A DNA stretch of 64,000 nt from JAJFKB01 sp965230515 (lineage in GTDB: Bacteria; Pseudomonadota; Gammaproteobacteria; Pseudomonadales; IMCC2047). The notes beneath the pieces were generated by a model. It worked only from the letters and a program-made list of their open reading frames with translations. It ran no database searches and had not been told where the DNA came from. Position numbers and translations under genes: made by a program. This document shows, in pieces, positions 45,163 through 51,907 of the stretch. Positions within the stretch are counted from its first letter, which is position 1, and each line of letters starts with the position of its first letter. The DNA lies in NCBI GenBank assembly GCA_965230515.1, contig OZ246007.1, positions 3,162,001 to 3,226,000 of the forward strand, in the 5' to 3' direction.

Positions 45163-45789
45163 ATGGGTTCGGTAATTAAATACCCCCTGGCGATTCTGCT
45201 TGCGGCGGTCACCACTCTATCCTTGTTTTTCCTGATGCAGGCGCTGATTGCGATGGGCACCGGGGAGATTAAGAAGGGTGAGACGAGAAAAATAGCGGAT
45301 ATCATCATGCCTGAGCGGGAGCTTGAGGTGATTCAGGAAGAGGAAAAACCTGAGAAGCCTGAAGAGCCTGAGCAGCCCCCGCCCGATCTGGCTCCTCCAC
45401 CGGTCGATACTTCAGTACCGGATGCAGGCGGCATATCCATGGCGCCGGTTCAGGTGAGTGCTAATGTAAATCTGGGCGGTATCGGCCTGGGTGCAAGTGA
45501 TGGTGAATACCTGCCAATCGTAAAGGTAGCCCCCATCTATCCCAGCCGCGCTTTATCAAGGGGTATCGAGGGATACGTTATTGTTGAATTTACAGTGACA
45601 AAGGCTGGTACGGTTCTTAATCCGGTGGTCGTGGAAGCTTTTACAGATAAAGGTAATCCGACGACCATATTTAACAGGGCAGCGACTAAAGCGGCTTTGA
45701 AATTCAAGTACAAGCCTAAGATTATCGATGGTGAGCCAGTAGATGTTGCGGGCGTGCAAAACAAGATCACCTTTAAGATTGCTGAGTAA
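45163..45789 (+). CDS. tonB: TonB-family energy transducer
   Basis: A 208-residue protein with an N-terminal membrane anchor (about 5-30), a proline/glutamate-rich periplasmic spacer (EKPEKPEEPEQPPPDLAPPP), and a C-terminal TonB domain (about 115-208) with the YP-RAL--GIEGYVIVEFTV motif and a closing FKYKPKIIDGEPVDV. The short spacer fits TonB2-type proteins. It links the ExbB/ExbD complex to outer-membrane receptors for iron chelates or other substrates. It is in the middle of the operon that ends with a TPR protein. Confidence 0.92.
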   Translation: MGSVIKYPLAILLAAVTTLSLFFLMQALIAMGTGEIKKGETRKIADIIMPERELEVIQEEEKPEKPEEPEQPPPDLAPPPVDTSVPDAGGISMAPVQVSANVNLGGIGLGASDGEYLPIVKVAPIYPSRALSRGIEGYVIVEFTVTKAGTVLNPVVVEAFTDKGNPTTIFNRAATKAALKFKYKPKIIDGEPVDVAGVQNKITFKIAE

Positions 45790-45853
45790 ATTGTCTTTTA
45801 AGACTATCGATTAATCGGTTGCTCTGAAGAATAGCGATTGAATAAGCGGAAAT

Positions 45854-47212
45854 ATGATTATGGCTTTAGCTACAAAGTTATTTAGAAAAGCTGGTGTAGT
45901 GACAGTAGCGAGCATTGTATCGATGCTCCTGCTGGCACCTTTGTCAGGTCAGATGGGTGTTAGCAAGGCATTTGCAGAAGAGCAAAGGCAAACACCCTCT
46001 AAGAGAAAGACTAAAAAAACGCCGACCCTGAGTCTGAAGCTTCATGAAAAGTTGCAGGAAGCACAGGAAAAAAATGAAGCAGGTGACAGCGCAGGAGCGA
46101 TAGAAATACTAAACGGACTGCGATCTCCCAAAAAGTACGATAAGTACAACAGCTACGAAAAGGCGATGTTGTGGAATTTTTATGCGTTTATTTACTATTC
46201 GCAGGAAAATTATCGTAAGACGATTGAGGCTTATCAGAATGTATTGAAGCAACCTGATCTTCCGGAAGCGCTGGAAGTGGGTACTTTGTACAGTCTGGCA
46301 CAGATTTACTTTGTGCAGGAGAACTATCGTAAAGCGGTGGAGATGCTAAACAGCTGGTTTAAAGTTGCCCAGAATCCCGGAGCCAATGCTTATATACTGC
46401 TGGGTCAGGGGTATTACCAGTTAAAGGATTTCAACAAGGCGATTCCAGCGGTAGAGAAGGCGATTGCGATTAATCGCAGCAAGGATAAGCAGGTTAAGGA
46501 AAACTGGTATCTGCTTCTGCGAGCTATGTATTATGAGAAAGAGGACTATAAGAAGACCTTTGAAATTCTCAGAACACTAACGCATGAATATCCCAAGAAA
46601 GAGTATTTTTCCCAACTGGCCGCGATGTATGGAGAGCTAAAGCAGGAGTTTAATCAATACTCGACAGTTGCAGCGATGAATGATGCCAAGTTGCTCAGTA
46701 AGAATGCTGAGCTGGTCACTTACGCACAGTTTCTATTGCAGAATGAACGACCATTTCGTGCTGCTGTGATTCTAGAGAAGGGGTTTAAAGAGAAGAAGGT
46801 TGAGGAAACAGACAGGAACTTCAAACTTCTTGGAAACGCCTGGACACTTGCCAAAGAGGATGCGAAAGCAATTCCTGCTTTTGAATCGGCTGCCAAACTG
46901 TCCAAAACAGGGGATATGTATGCCTCTCTCGCTCAATCCTATCTCAATGTAGAGGACTGGGATAAGGCTATTCGCTCTGTTGAGAGAGCGTTTAAAAAGG
47001 GAAAGCTGAAAAAACCCGAAACGGCGCATATCGTTTTAGGGATGGCCTACTTCAACGTCAAAAAGTATGGAGATTCCATCCAGCAGTTTGAGAAGGCCAA
47101 AAAAGCTGCCAAGAAAAAGGACAAGCAAACCCGTAAAACAGCCAATCAGTGGATACGCTATGTGCGTGGAGAACGTGATAGAGCAAGATCCTTGAAGAAA
47201 GGGTTGAGTTAG
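45854..47212 (+). CDS. TPR-repeat exported protein of the TonB cluster
   Basis: A 452-residue protein starting at ATG 45854 (or 45860), with a signal peptide (SKAFAEE) and a long solenoid of tetratricopeptide repeats from about residue 60 on (for example AFIYYSQENYRKTIEAYQNVL, YSLAQIYFVQENYRKAVEML, LLGQGYYQLKDFNKAIPAVEKAI). It is the sixth gene of the operon, as in other TonB2-type clusters, and ends at an intrinsic terminator. The TPR part may act as scaffold for outer-membrane receptors; this is inference. Confidence 0.88.
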   Translation: MIMALATKLFRKAGVVTVASIVSMLLLAPLSGQMGVSKAFAEEQRQTPSKRKTKKTPTLSLKLHEKLQEAQEKNEAGDSAGAIEILNGLRSPKKYDKYNSYEKAMLWNFYAFIYYSQENYRKTIEAYQNVLKQPDLPEALEVGTLYSLAQIYFVQENYRKAVEMLNSWFKVAQNPGANAYILLGQGYYQLKDFNKAIPAVEKAIAINRSKDKQVKENWYLLLRAMYYEKEDYKKTFEILRTLTHEYPKKEYFSQLAAMYGELKQEFNQYSTVAAMNDAKLLSKNAELVTYAQFLLQNERPFRAAVILEKGFKEKKVEETDRNFKLLGNAWTLAKEDAKAIPAFESAAKLSKTGDMYASLAQSYLNVEDWDKAIRSVERAFKKGKLKKPETAHIVLGMAYFNVKKYGDSIQQFEKAKKAAKKKDKQTRKTANQWIRYVRGERDRARSLKKGLS

Positions 47213-47236
47213 TAGCGACTGCAGATCAAGTTGTTT

Positions 47237-47264
47237 AAAGAGCCGGCAAATGCCGGCTCTTTTG
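47237..47264 (+). terminator. Intrinsic terminator of the TonB operon
   Basis: AAAGAGCCGGCA (47237-47248) and TGCCGGCTCTTT (47251-47262) form a perfect stem ending in a T-run, 25 bp after the TPR gene stop. Confidence 0.93.
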
Positions 47265-47293
47265 TATATTCTACCGATCTACCGGTATTTATC

Positions 47294-47647
47294 TTAACCG
47301 CGATAAATACAGCCGCTATTACAGGTTTCCATGATGGTGATCTGGCAAAGTTCCGGAAGCGCAGGTTTTAAGCGTTGCCATATCCATATCGCCAGATTTT
47401 CGCTGGTTGGGTTTTCAAGTCCTTCGATTTCATTCAGGTAATGGTGGTCAAGCTCACCATAGATAGGGTCGAAAGCCTCTTTAATATCCGCAAAATCCAT
47501 AATCCAGCCGGATTGTTCCCCAACGTCCCCCTCGACTGCTATGCTGACTTTAAAAGAATGCCCGTGCAAACGTCTACACTTGTGATTGGCAGGAACGTTG
47601 GGCAGGTGATGTGCCGCTTCAAAGGTGAAATCTTTAAAAATCTGCAT
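47294..47647 (-). CDS. queD: 6-carboxy-5,6,7,8-tetrahydropterin synthase
   Basis: A 117-residue PTPS-family protein of the queuosine/7-deazaguanine pathway. The zinc histidines are seen in FEAAHHLPNV and RLHGHSFKV, the catalytic Cys in NHKCRRLHGH, MDFADIKEAF follows, then the DHHYLNEIEGLENPTSENLAIWIW segment with the catalytic His/Asp, and a final Glu in TIMETCNSGCIYRG. It turns dihydroneopterin triphosphate into carboxytetrahydropterin. It is transcribed leftwards, convergent with the TonB operon. Confidence 0.95.
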   Translation of the reverse strand: MQIFKDFTFEAAHHLPNVPANHKCRRLHGHSFKVSIAVEGDVGEQSGWIMDFADIKEAFDPIYGELDHHYLNEIEGLENPTSENLAIWIWQRLKPALPELCQITIMETCNSGCIYRG

Positions 47648-47896
47648 TAGTGCTTCAACTCATACGTTAGTTTCAACAGGAAAGGGTATTTTAGCACCCG
47701 CCCCGAACTTTGACTCAGGTTCTCTAAAAAATTATCCAATAAAACAAGTCAAATTCCCTGCTCAAAAATACAATAGGAATGTCGTTGTCGGGAAGATTTT
47801 TATGATCTGAGGATATTGCAAAACAACGTACAATTTTTTGCTATTAATGTTTGACTTAGGTGTCAGATTCTATAAAATGCGCACTCTCAGTTGATT

Positions 47897-47972
47897 GGGT
47901 GGTTAGCTCAGCTGGGAGAGCATCGCCCTTACAAGGCGAGGGTCACAGGTTCGATCCCTGTACCACCCACCA
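47897..47972 (+). tRNA. tRNA-Val (anticodon TAC)
   Basis: A 76-nt cloverleaf. Acceptor GGGTGGT pairs with ACCACCC, the D-arm TTAGCTCAGCTGGGAGAGCA, anticodon stem TCGCC/GGCGA with loop CTTACAA, T-arm GGTTCGATCC and an encoded CCA are all present. The TAC anticodon lies at 47930-47932. Confidence 0.97.
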
Positions 47973-47988
47973 GTTTAAAGTTAAGTGC

Positions 47989-48065
47989 GGCCCGGTAGTT
48001 CAGTTGGTTAGAATGCCGGCCTGTCACGCCGGAGGTCGAGGGTTCAAGTCCCTTCCGGGTCGCCA
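47989..48065 (+). tRNA. tRNA-Asp (anticodon GTC)
   Basis: A 77-nt cloverleaf with acceptor GGCCCGG/CCGGGTC (one G-U pair), D-arm TAGTTCAGTTGGTTAGA, anticodon loop CTGTCAC (GTC at 48023-48025), T-loop GGTTCAAGTCC and encoded CCA. It is the last chromosomal-type feature before the integrative element and thus a candidate attachment site. Short complementary segments TTAAAGTTAA and TTAACTTTAA lie just before and after it. Confidence 0.97.
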
Positions 48066-48398
48066 TTTAACTTTAATAATATCAATAGCTTATATAAATT
48101 TATACGTCGCAAGAACGGCTGTCTCAAGTTCCTAAAATCTATTAGTCACACAATAACCACACAAATCTTTAATATTTCTTAATGTGTTTCCCGTAGAAAT
48201 CCATTTAATCCGATATCTCGGTAACGTTGTGAGGCTGGATTTATAGCTGTGGGCAGCACGACCAGTCAAGAGATTAGGTTTTGTGCTGAGTTGTTACTTG
48301 AAGCTATGAAAGATAGCAGTACTGAGAAGATAGTATCTGCGTGGGTAGTACACTATTAAGTTTGACTGGAAGAGGTGCTTTAATTAAGTATCAAAATC
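48066..48398. other. Non-coding stretch after tRNA-Asp
   Basis: A 333-bp AT-rich segment between the tRNA and the small DNA-binding gene. If the element is integrated at the tRNA, it would hold the attachment junction. I see no gene, integrase remnant or clear terminator. Confidence 0.4.
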
Positions 48399-48599
48399 TC
48401 ATATAGATGACTGCGCAGTGTTCGTAATTTTCTTAAACTGAGCATTCCATTCTCGCAGATCGTTTTCGTCATAGATGATTCTTCCTCCTCTCTTGATATA
48501 TGGAGGCGTAGTAACTCCTGCAAGTATTCCTGTGATTCTGGACTCTCGTAAAGTCTTTTCTGCATAACCTAGCCATAAGGCAGCTTCTTTGCTGTTCAT
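48399..48599 (-). CDS. AlpA/excisionase-like small DNA-binding protein
   Basis: A 66-residue protein with a MerR-like winged helix-turn-helix typical of excisionases and AlpA regulators: NSKEAALWLGYAEKTLRESR (recognition helix region) and PPYIKRGGRIIYDENDLREW, where the basic KRGGR turn and final Trp are characteristic. Such proteins direct excision or activate integrase expression. The ATG is preceded by AAGGACAAGG. It lies between the tRNA and the FlhD-like gene, transcribed towards the tRNA. No integrase is beside it. Confidence 0.72.
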   Translation of the reverse strand: MNSKEAALWLGYAEKTLRESRITGILAGVTTPPYIKRGGRIIYDENDLREWNAQFKKITNTAQSSI

Positions 48600-48997
48600 T
48601 ACCTTGTCCTTCGATAAAATGATTTTTGTGTCAATTTCTACTTACGCGCATGTTCGTAAAATGCCATCAGCGATTTCGAATACCAAATTTATGATGTAGT
48701 CGATTTTAAAAACTGTTTTTGACGAAAAATAGGCTTAAAGCAACTGCATAGCCTTGTGCTTTCAATCTATTTAATTATTTTTCCATCACTAAACTGTGCA
48801 CTATTCTTGGAGAGGCCGGATGTTTCTTCACCGGTAGCCGAGGTGTTTGTATGGCTTGCCGGTTGGGTTGAGACAATCATTCATCAGACGATAACGTGAT
48901 GAATTCGATTGATAGCGCGTCATACATAACGTTGGCATAAAACTGTTTTAATCATAAGGCGGATAACTTTAATTCATCATAAAAGGACAAGCATTAT
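48600..48997. other. Divergent non-coding region between the AlpA-like and FlhD-like genes
   Basis: This 398-bp region should contain promoters for both genes. The operator-like inverted repeat at 48879-48904, a third copy of its half-site at 48972-48979 and an AAAAGGAC ribosome site before 48998 are the only clear elements. Confidence 0.5.
48879..48904 (+). promoter_or_regulatory. Operator-like inverted repeat upstream of the FlhD-like gene
   Basis: ATTCATCA (48879-48886) and TGATGAAT (48897-48904) are an exact inverted repeat with a 10-nt spacer. A third ATTCATCA lies at 48972-48979, just before the ribosome site. Repeated half-sites at a promoter suggest binding of a dimeric regulator; which one is unknown. 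Confidence 0.45.
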
Positions 48998-49279
48998 ATG
49001 GACATTGAGTTCGATTTCTCTCGTGTAAACCTGCAATACCTCATTCAGTTTCGTGATATCGCAAAACAAAACCCTGAATTGGCCGCGGCGGTGTTTGGTC
49101 TGCCGGCGGAACTGGTCAAATTGTTGGCCGAAGTCAGTCTGGAATCCCTGGTGAGCTTAACCAGCATCAAGGCACCCCTCTTCATTCCAAGAACCGAGCC
49201 CTGGTGGTGGTCACGTTTATTGATTGCGCTCAAGGATGCGCGCGCCCATGAAGTGGATACGGTTGTCAACAACAGCTGA
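48998..49279 (+). CDS. FlhD-like transcription activator subunit, 3' end disrupted by IS21
   Basis: A 93-residue protein resembling FlhD: IEFDFSRVNLQYLIQFRDIAKQ, then AAAVFGLPAELVKLLAEVSLESLVSLTS, which parallels the FlhD core (RLGINEEMADALGALTLPQMVKLA), and a C-terminal FIPRTEP segment. FlhD-type proteins pair with FlhC-type proteins to activate promoters; ICE versions such as SetD/SetC switch on transfer genes. The first 89 residues are native; the last four (VNNS) are read from the IS21 end. Joining 49263 to 51209 restores a 107-residue protein whose stop overlaps the FlhC-like start by ATGA. It may be inactive or altered. Confidence 0.75.
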   Translation: MDIEFDFSRVNLQYLIQFRDIAKQNPELAAAVFGLPAELVKLLAEVSLESLVSLTSIKAPLFIPRTEPWWWSRLLIALKDARAHEVDTVVNNS

Positions 49280-49291
49280 AAAGTGATCCAC
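49264..49291. repeat. IS21 left terminal inverted repeat
   Basis: Begins TGTCAACAAC and ends GTGATCCAC. A second related segment (TTGAAAACTGATCCAC) follows from 49300, as expected for multiple transposase binding sites in IS21-family ends. Confidence 0.85.
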
Positions 49292-49314
49292 AGCACCAAT
49301 TGAAAACTGATCCA

Positions 49315-50088
49315 CTAATCGTTAGCTTTATCCATTAATCCGGCTTGTTTCTTCTCTTTAATCCGATAGCTTTCTCCTTTAATTTGTAGAATATGTGAAT
49401 GATGCAATACACGGTCCAGCATGGCTGAGGTTAAAGCTGTGTCATTGGCAAACACTTGTCCCCACTGGCCAAATGGCAGGTTACTTGTCAGGATTACAGA
49501 GCCTTTTTCATAACGTTTGGCAATTACATCAAACAGTAATTTAGCTTCCTGGGCCGTAAATGGCAGATAGCCGATTTCATCAATAATAAGCAATCTTGGG
49601 GCTACGACACTTCGCTGCATGACCTGCTTGTACTTCTCCTGTCGTTGAGCCGTACTGAGTTGTAAGATCAGATCTGAGGCGCTGATAAACCGAGTTTTTA
49701 TGCCCGCTTGCACCGCTTTATACCCTAAAGCGATTGCGATGTGAGTTTTGCCAACGCCTGACGGCCCTAACATGACAATATTTTCCTGACGTTCGATAAA
49801 TGCCAGTGATGCCAATTGATTGACCTGCTTTTTAGGGGCACCTGAAGCAAATTTAAAGTCAAATTCTTCCAGTGTTTTTAATGCCGGAAAGCCAGCCATA
49901 CGTGTATAAATAGACTGTTTTCGTTGATGGCGAGATTGCTTTTCACACTGGAGAACTTTCTCAAGGAAGGTCAGGTAATCCCACTCCTGCTGCGCTGCCA
50001 GCTGAGCCAGGTTTGATGCATTGCTGTAAATGCCTGGCAATTGCAATTCATCAGTTAGGCTTTCGATTCGGGATAATTGCAAACTCAT
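49315..50088 (-). CDS. istB: IS21-family helper ATPase IstB
   Basis: A 257-residue DnaC-like AAA+ protein. The Walker A loop MLGPSGVGKTHIAIAL is at about residues 106-121, and the Walker B LLIIDEIGYLPFT near 168-180, then VILTSNLPFGQWGQVF (sensor 1) and the SYRIKEKK end typical of IstB. It assists the transposase IstA in target selection. Its start overlaps the istA stop by ATGA, giving coupled translation. Confidence 0.95.
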   Translation of the reverse strand: MSLQLSRIESLTDELQLPGIYSNASNLAQLAAQQEWDYLTFLEKVLQCEKQSRHQRKQSIYTRMAGFPALKTLEEFDFKFASGAPKKQVNQLASLAFIERQENIVMLGPSGVGKTHIAIALGYKAVQAGIKTRFISASDLILQLSTAQRQEKYKQVMQRSVVAPRLLIIDEIGYLPFTAQEAKLLFDVIAKRYEKGSVILTSNLPFGQWGQVFANDTALTSAMLDRVLHHSHILQIKGESYRIKEKKQAGLMDKAND

Positions 50089-51131
50089 AGCCCCTCCGCT
50101 AGTTGGTCATAAATACTTAGGTCATGATGTAATGGCTGCCGGTTCAATAAGTTAACGGATGGCAAGCGCACTGTTTCTGCCTGTGATGCTGTAACAGGCA
50201 GTATTTGAGGTGGTAGCGCCTGTAACGCTGGCCGTTCTTCTGCCAGACGATCGGCAGGCTTCTGCTTCGTTGTGTCATGAATGCGCTGATGCGCTATTGT
50301 TTCAAGCCACAGACAGACTTCATCATTAGCGGTTCGTAGATCTATACGTTGGCCGAGTGCCGCAAGCTTCGTACTTAGTGGTCGATAAAAATTATCTCGT
50401 ACGTAACGTACCATCCGCTCGACTTTACCCTTGGTTTGCGGACGGTAGTTGTGACAAAGCTTTGGCAGAAACCCCATCGACTTGGCAAATTGGTAAAAGG
50501 GTTGATGAAGTTTGTGCCGTCCTTCACCATAGGCATCACGCTCAATAACGACTGTTTTCATATTGTCATACCAAACTTCCTGGGGGATCCCCTGGAAATA
50601 ATCAAAGGTGAGTCGGTGACAGTGTTCTAAAGTGTCGTAACGCATGTTATCGGTAAATACAACGAACATGGCCCGGCTATAGCCCAACACGGCGATAAAT
50701 GCGTGAAGGGGTTCTTTGCCACCACGCATTTGCCCCCAGTCTACCTGCATTTGTTTACCGGCTTTGGTTTCAAAGCGGACAATGGGGGCTGGCGCTTTAA
50801 TACCTCGGTATCGATGAAGGTAGTGACGCAAAAGTGACAAGCTACCCGTATAGCCTAGCTCCTGAATTTCTCTGAACAGGACAACGCCAGATAAGTGAAC
50901 TGGCTTGGCTTGCGCTATTCGAGAATGTAGAAATGACTTATACGGTTCTAACATAGAAGTCCGCTTCTTTCTTGTTGCGTACTTAGGAGTATCAACACCC
51001 AAGCGTAAATAGCGTTTAACCGTATTGCGGGAAATGCCCAACTCGCGAGCAATAGCCCGTTGAGACATACCTTGTTGATGTAAAATCTGAATTTTCATGA
51101 GTTCTTCTTTTGTGATCACAGTGCCTCGCAA
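50085..51131 (-). CDS. istA: IS21-family transposase IstA
   Basis: A 348-residue transposase. An N-terminal helix-turn-helix (GMSQRAIARELGISRNTVKRYL, about residues 20-41) precedes a DDE catalytic core: MQVDWGQMRGG (first Asp), VWYDNMKTVV (second Asp), YRPQTKGKVERMVRYVRDNFY (Glu). The start is TTG 51131 or GTG 51119. It is somewhat shorter than many IstA proteins but the core and C-terminal part are complete. Confidence 0.95.
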   Translation of the reverse strand: MRGTVITKEELMKIQILHQQGMSQRAIARELGISRNTVKRYLRLGVDTPKYATRKKRTSMLEPYKSFLHSRIAQAKPVHLSGVVLFREIQELGYTGSLSLLRHYLHRYRGIKAPAPIVRFETKAGKQMQVDWGQMRGGKEPLHAFIAVLGYSRAMFVVFTDNMRYDTLEHCHRLTFDYFQGIPQEVWYDNMKTVVIERDAYGEGRHKLHQPFYQFAKSMGFLPKLCHNYRPQTKGKVERMVRYVRDNFYRPLSTKLAALGQRIDLRTANDEVCLWLETIAHQRIHDTTKQKPADRLAEERPALQALPPQILPVTASQAETVRLPSVNLLNRQPLHHDLSIYDQLAEGL

Positions 51132-51175
51132 AAGGCACCATAGTTAAACAACTGGACCAGATTTCAACTATTGAA

Positions 51176-51203
51176 GTGGGTCAGTTTTGCATTGTTGGTA
51201 ACA
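51176..51203. repeat. IS21 right terminal inverted repeat
   Basis: Read on the minus strand it begins TGTTACCAAC and ends CTGACCCAC, matching the left repeat at 20 of 28 positions. It is directly followed by the ACGGT target duplicate. Confidence 0.85.
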
Positions 51204-51262
51204 ACGGTGATTGAGCATGCCAATTTAGCTGTATTAGACACGGTTGTCGGTGGGGGCAAGCA

Positions 51263-51892
51263 ATGAGTAGTTGCTCAAGCTGGCAACTAAGCCAAGCCAT
51301 CTATGAAGACAATATAGAGGGTCTTGAGGGTGCCAGTAACCCCATGGCCCGTATTCAGCGCGAACTGGAAGCGATCAGGTTGATTGAATTGGGCGCTCGT
51401 GCGAATTTGATCTGCCAGCTAACTGATGTCAATAAGCAGGTGGTGAGTCGATTGTACCGACAGTTAACGGGTGCCCCCTCGGCCCCAGGACTTACGCCCT
51501 TTACGGATACCTGGTATATCAAGAATGACCGGTTGATGCTCCATGTCTCTGTGGTATGGCGGTTGTTTCGACAAACGGCCGATTTCGGGTGCTCTGCGGC
51601 CCAGCAATTAATCGCCGTTTATCAGGCCTATGTCAGTCTTGTGAAAACTCCGTTGCTGAATATTACCCGAGTGCATTTTGTGACCCGACTGGTCACAACC
51701 TTGTCCTGGGAAGAACGGGTATGTTCTGAGTGCCGTGCGAACTATTTGGCTCCCGTCGATCGGTTGGCACGATCCTGTTACGGGTGCGTTCTCTATTTTG
51801 ATCAACGCTGCAGGCATTGCAATACGATGTTTCCCCTTCATAAAAAAGGGCGGCCGCGTAAGCGCTGTCTGGCTTGTGGACTGATGCGTTAG
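51263..51892 (+). CDS. FlhC-like transcription activator subunit
   Basis: A 209-residue protein with FlhC features: RIQRELEAIRLIELGARANLICQLTDVNKQVVSRLYRQL (parallel to the RDIQLAMELITLGARLQML region), the GAPSAPGLTPFTDTWYIKND segment (parallel to GSPPPKGMLPFSTDWF) and a C-terminal zinc-binding cysteine cluster with CSECRANYL, CYGCV, CRHCNTMF and CLACGL. FlhC/SetC/AcaC-type proteins bind DNA with an FlhD-like partner. Its ATG overlapped the FlhD-like stop (ATGA) before IS21 insertion. It is now separated from its original upstream promoter by the IS, which could silence it or place it under an IS promoter. Confidence 0.8.
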   Translation: MSSCSSWQLSQAIYEDNIEGLEGASNPMARIQRELEAIRLIELGARANLICQLTDVNKQVVSRLYRQLTGAPSAPGLTPFTDTWYIKNDRLMLHVSVVWRLFRQTADFGCSAAQQLIAVYQAYVSLVKTPLLNITRVHFVTRLVTTLSWEERVCSECRANYLAPVDRLARSCYGCVLYFDQRCRHCNTMFPLHKKGRPRKRCLACGLMR

Positions 51893-51907
51893 GAGACTTG
51901 TAAAAAG

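Larger units (their letters stand above)
49264..51203 (-). mobile_element. Complete IS21-family insertion sequence
   Basis: A 1940-bp element with istA and istB in the usual order, overlapping by four bases. The 28-bp terminal inverted repeats (49264-49291 and 51176-51203) begin TGT and match at 20 of 28 positions. The flanks carry a 5-bp target duplication, ACGGT, at 49259-49263 and 51204-51208. All parts look intact, so the insertion may be fairly recent and mobile. It is inserted in the FlhD-like gene in the opposite orientation. Confidence 0.92.

Noticed and set aside
47860..48135. A 91-codon frame on the plus strand
   Set aside because: It runs straight through tRNA-Val and tRNA-Asp; its peptide is the well-known translation of tRNA sequence, not a gene.
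49268..51205. AACAAC on both sides as IS21 target duplication
   Set aside because: The first copy lies inside the left terminal repeat; the TGT-starting repeats with flanking ACGGT fit better and restore the gene overlap.
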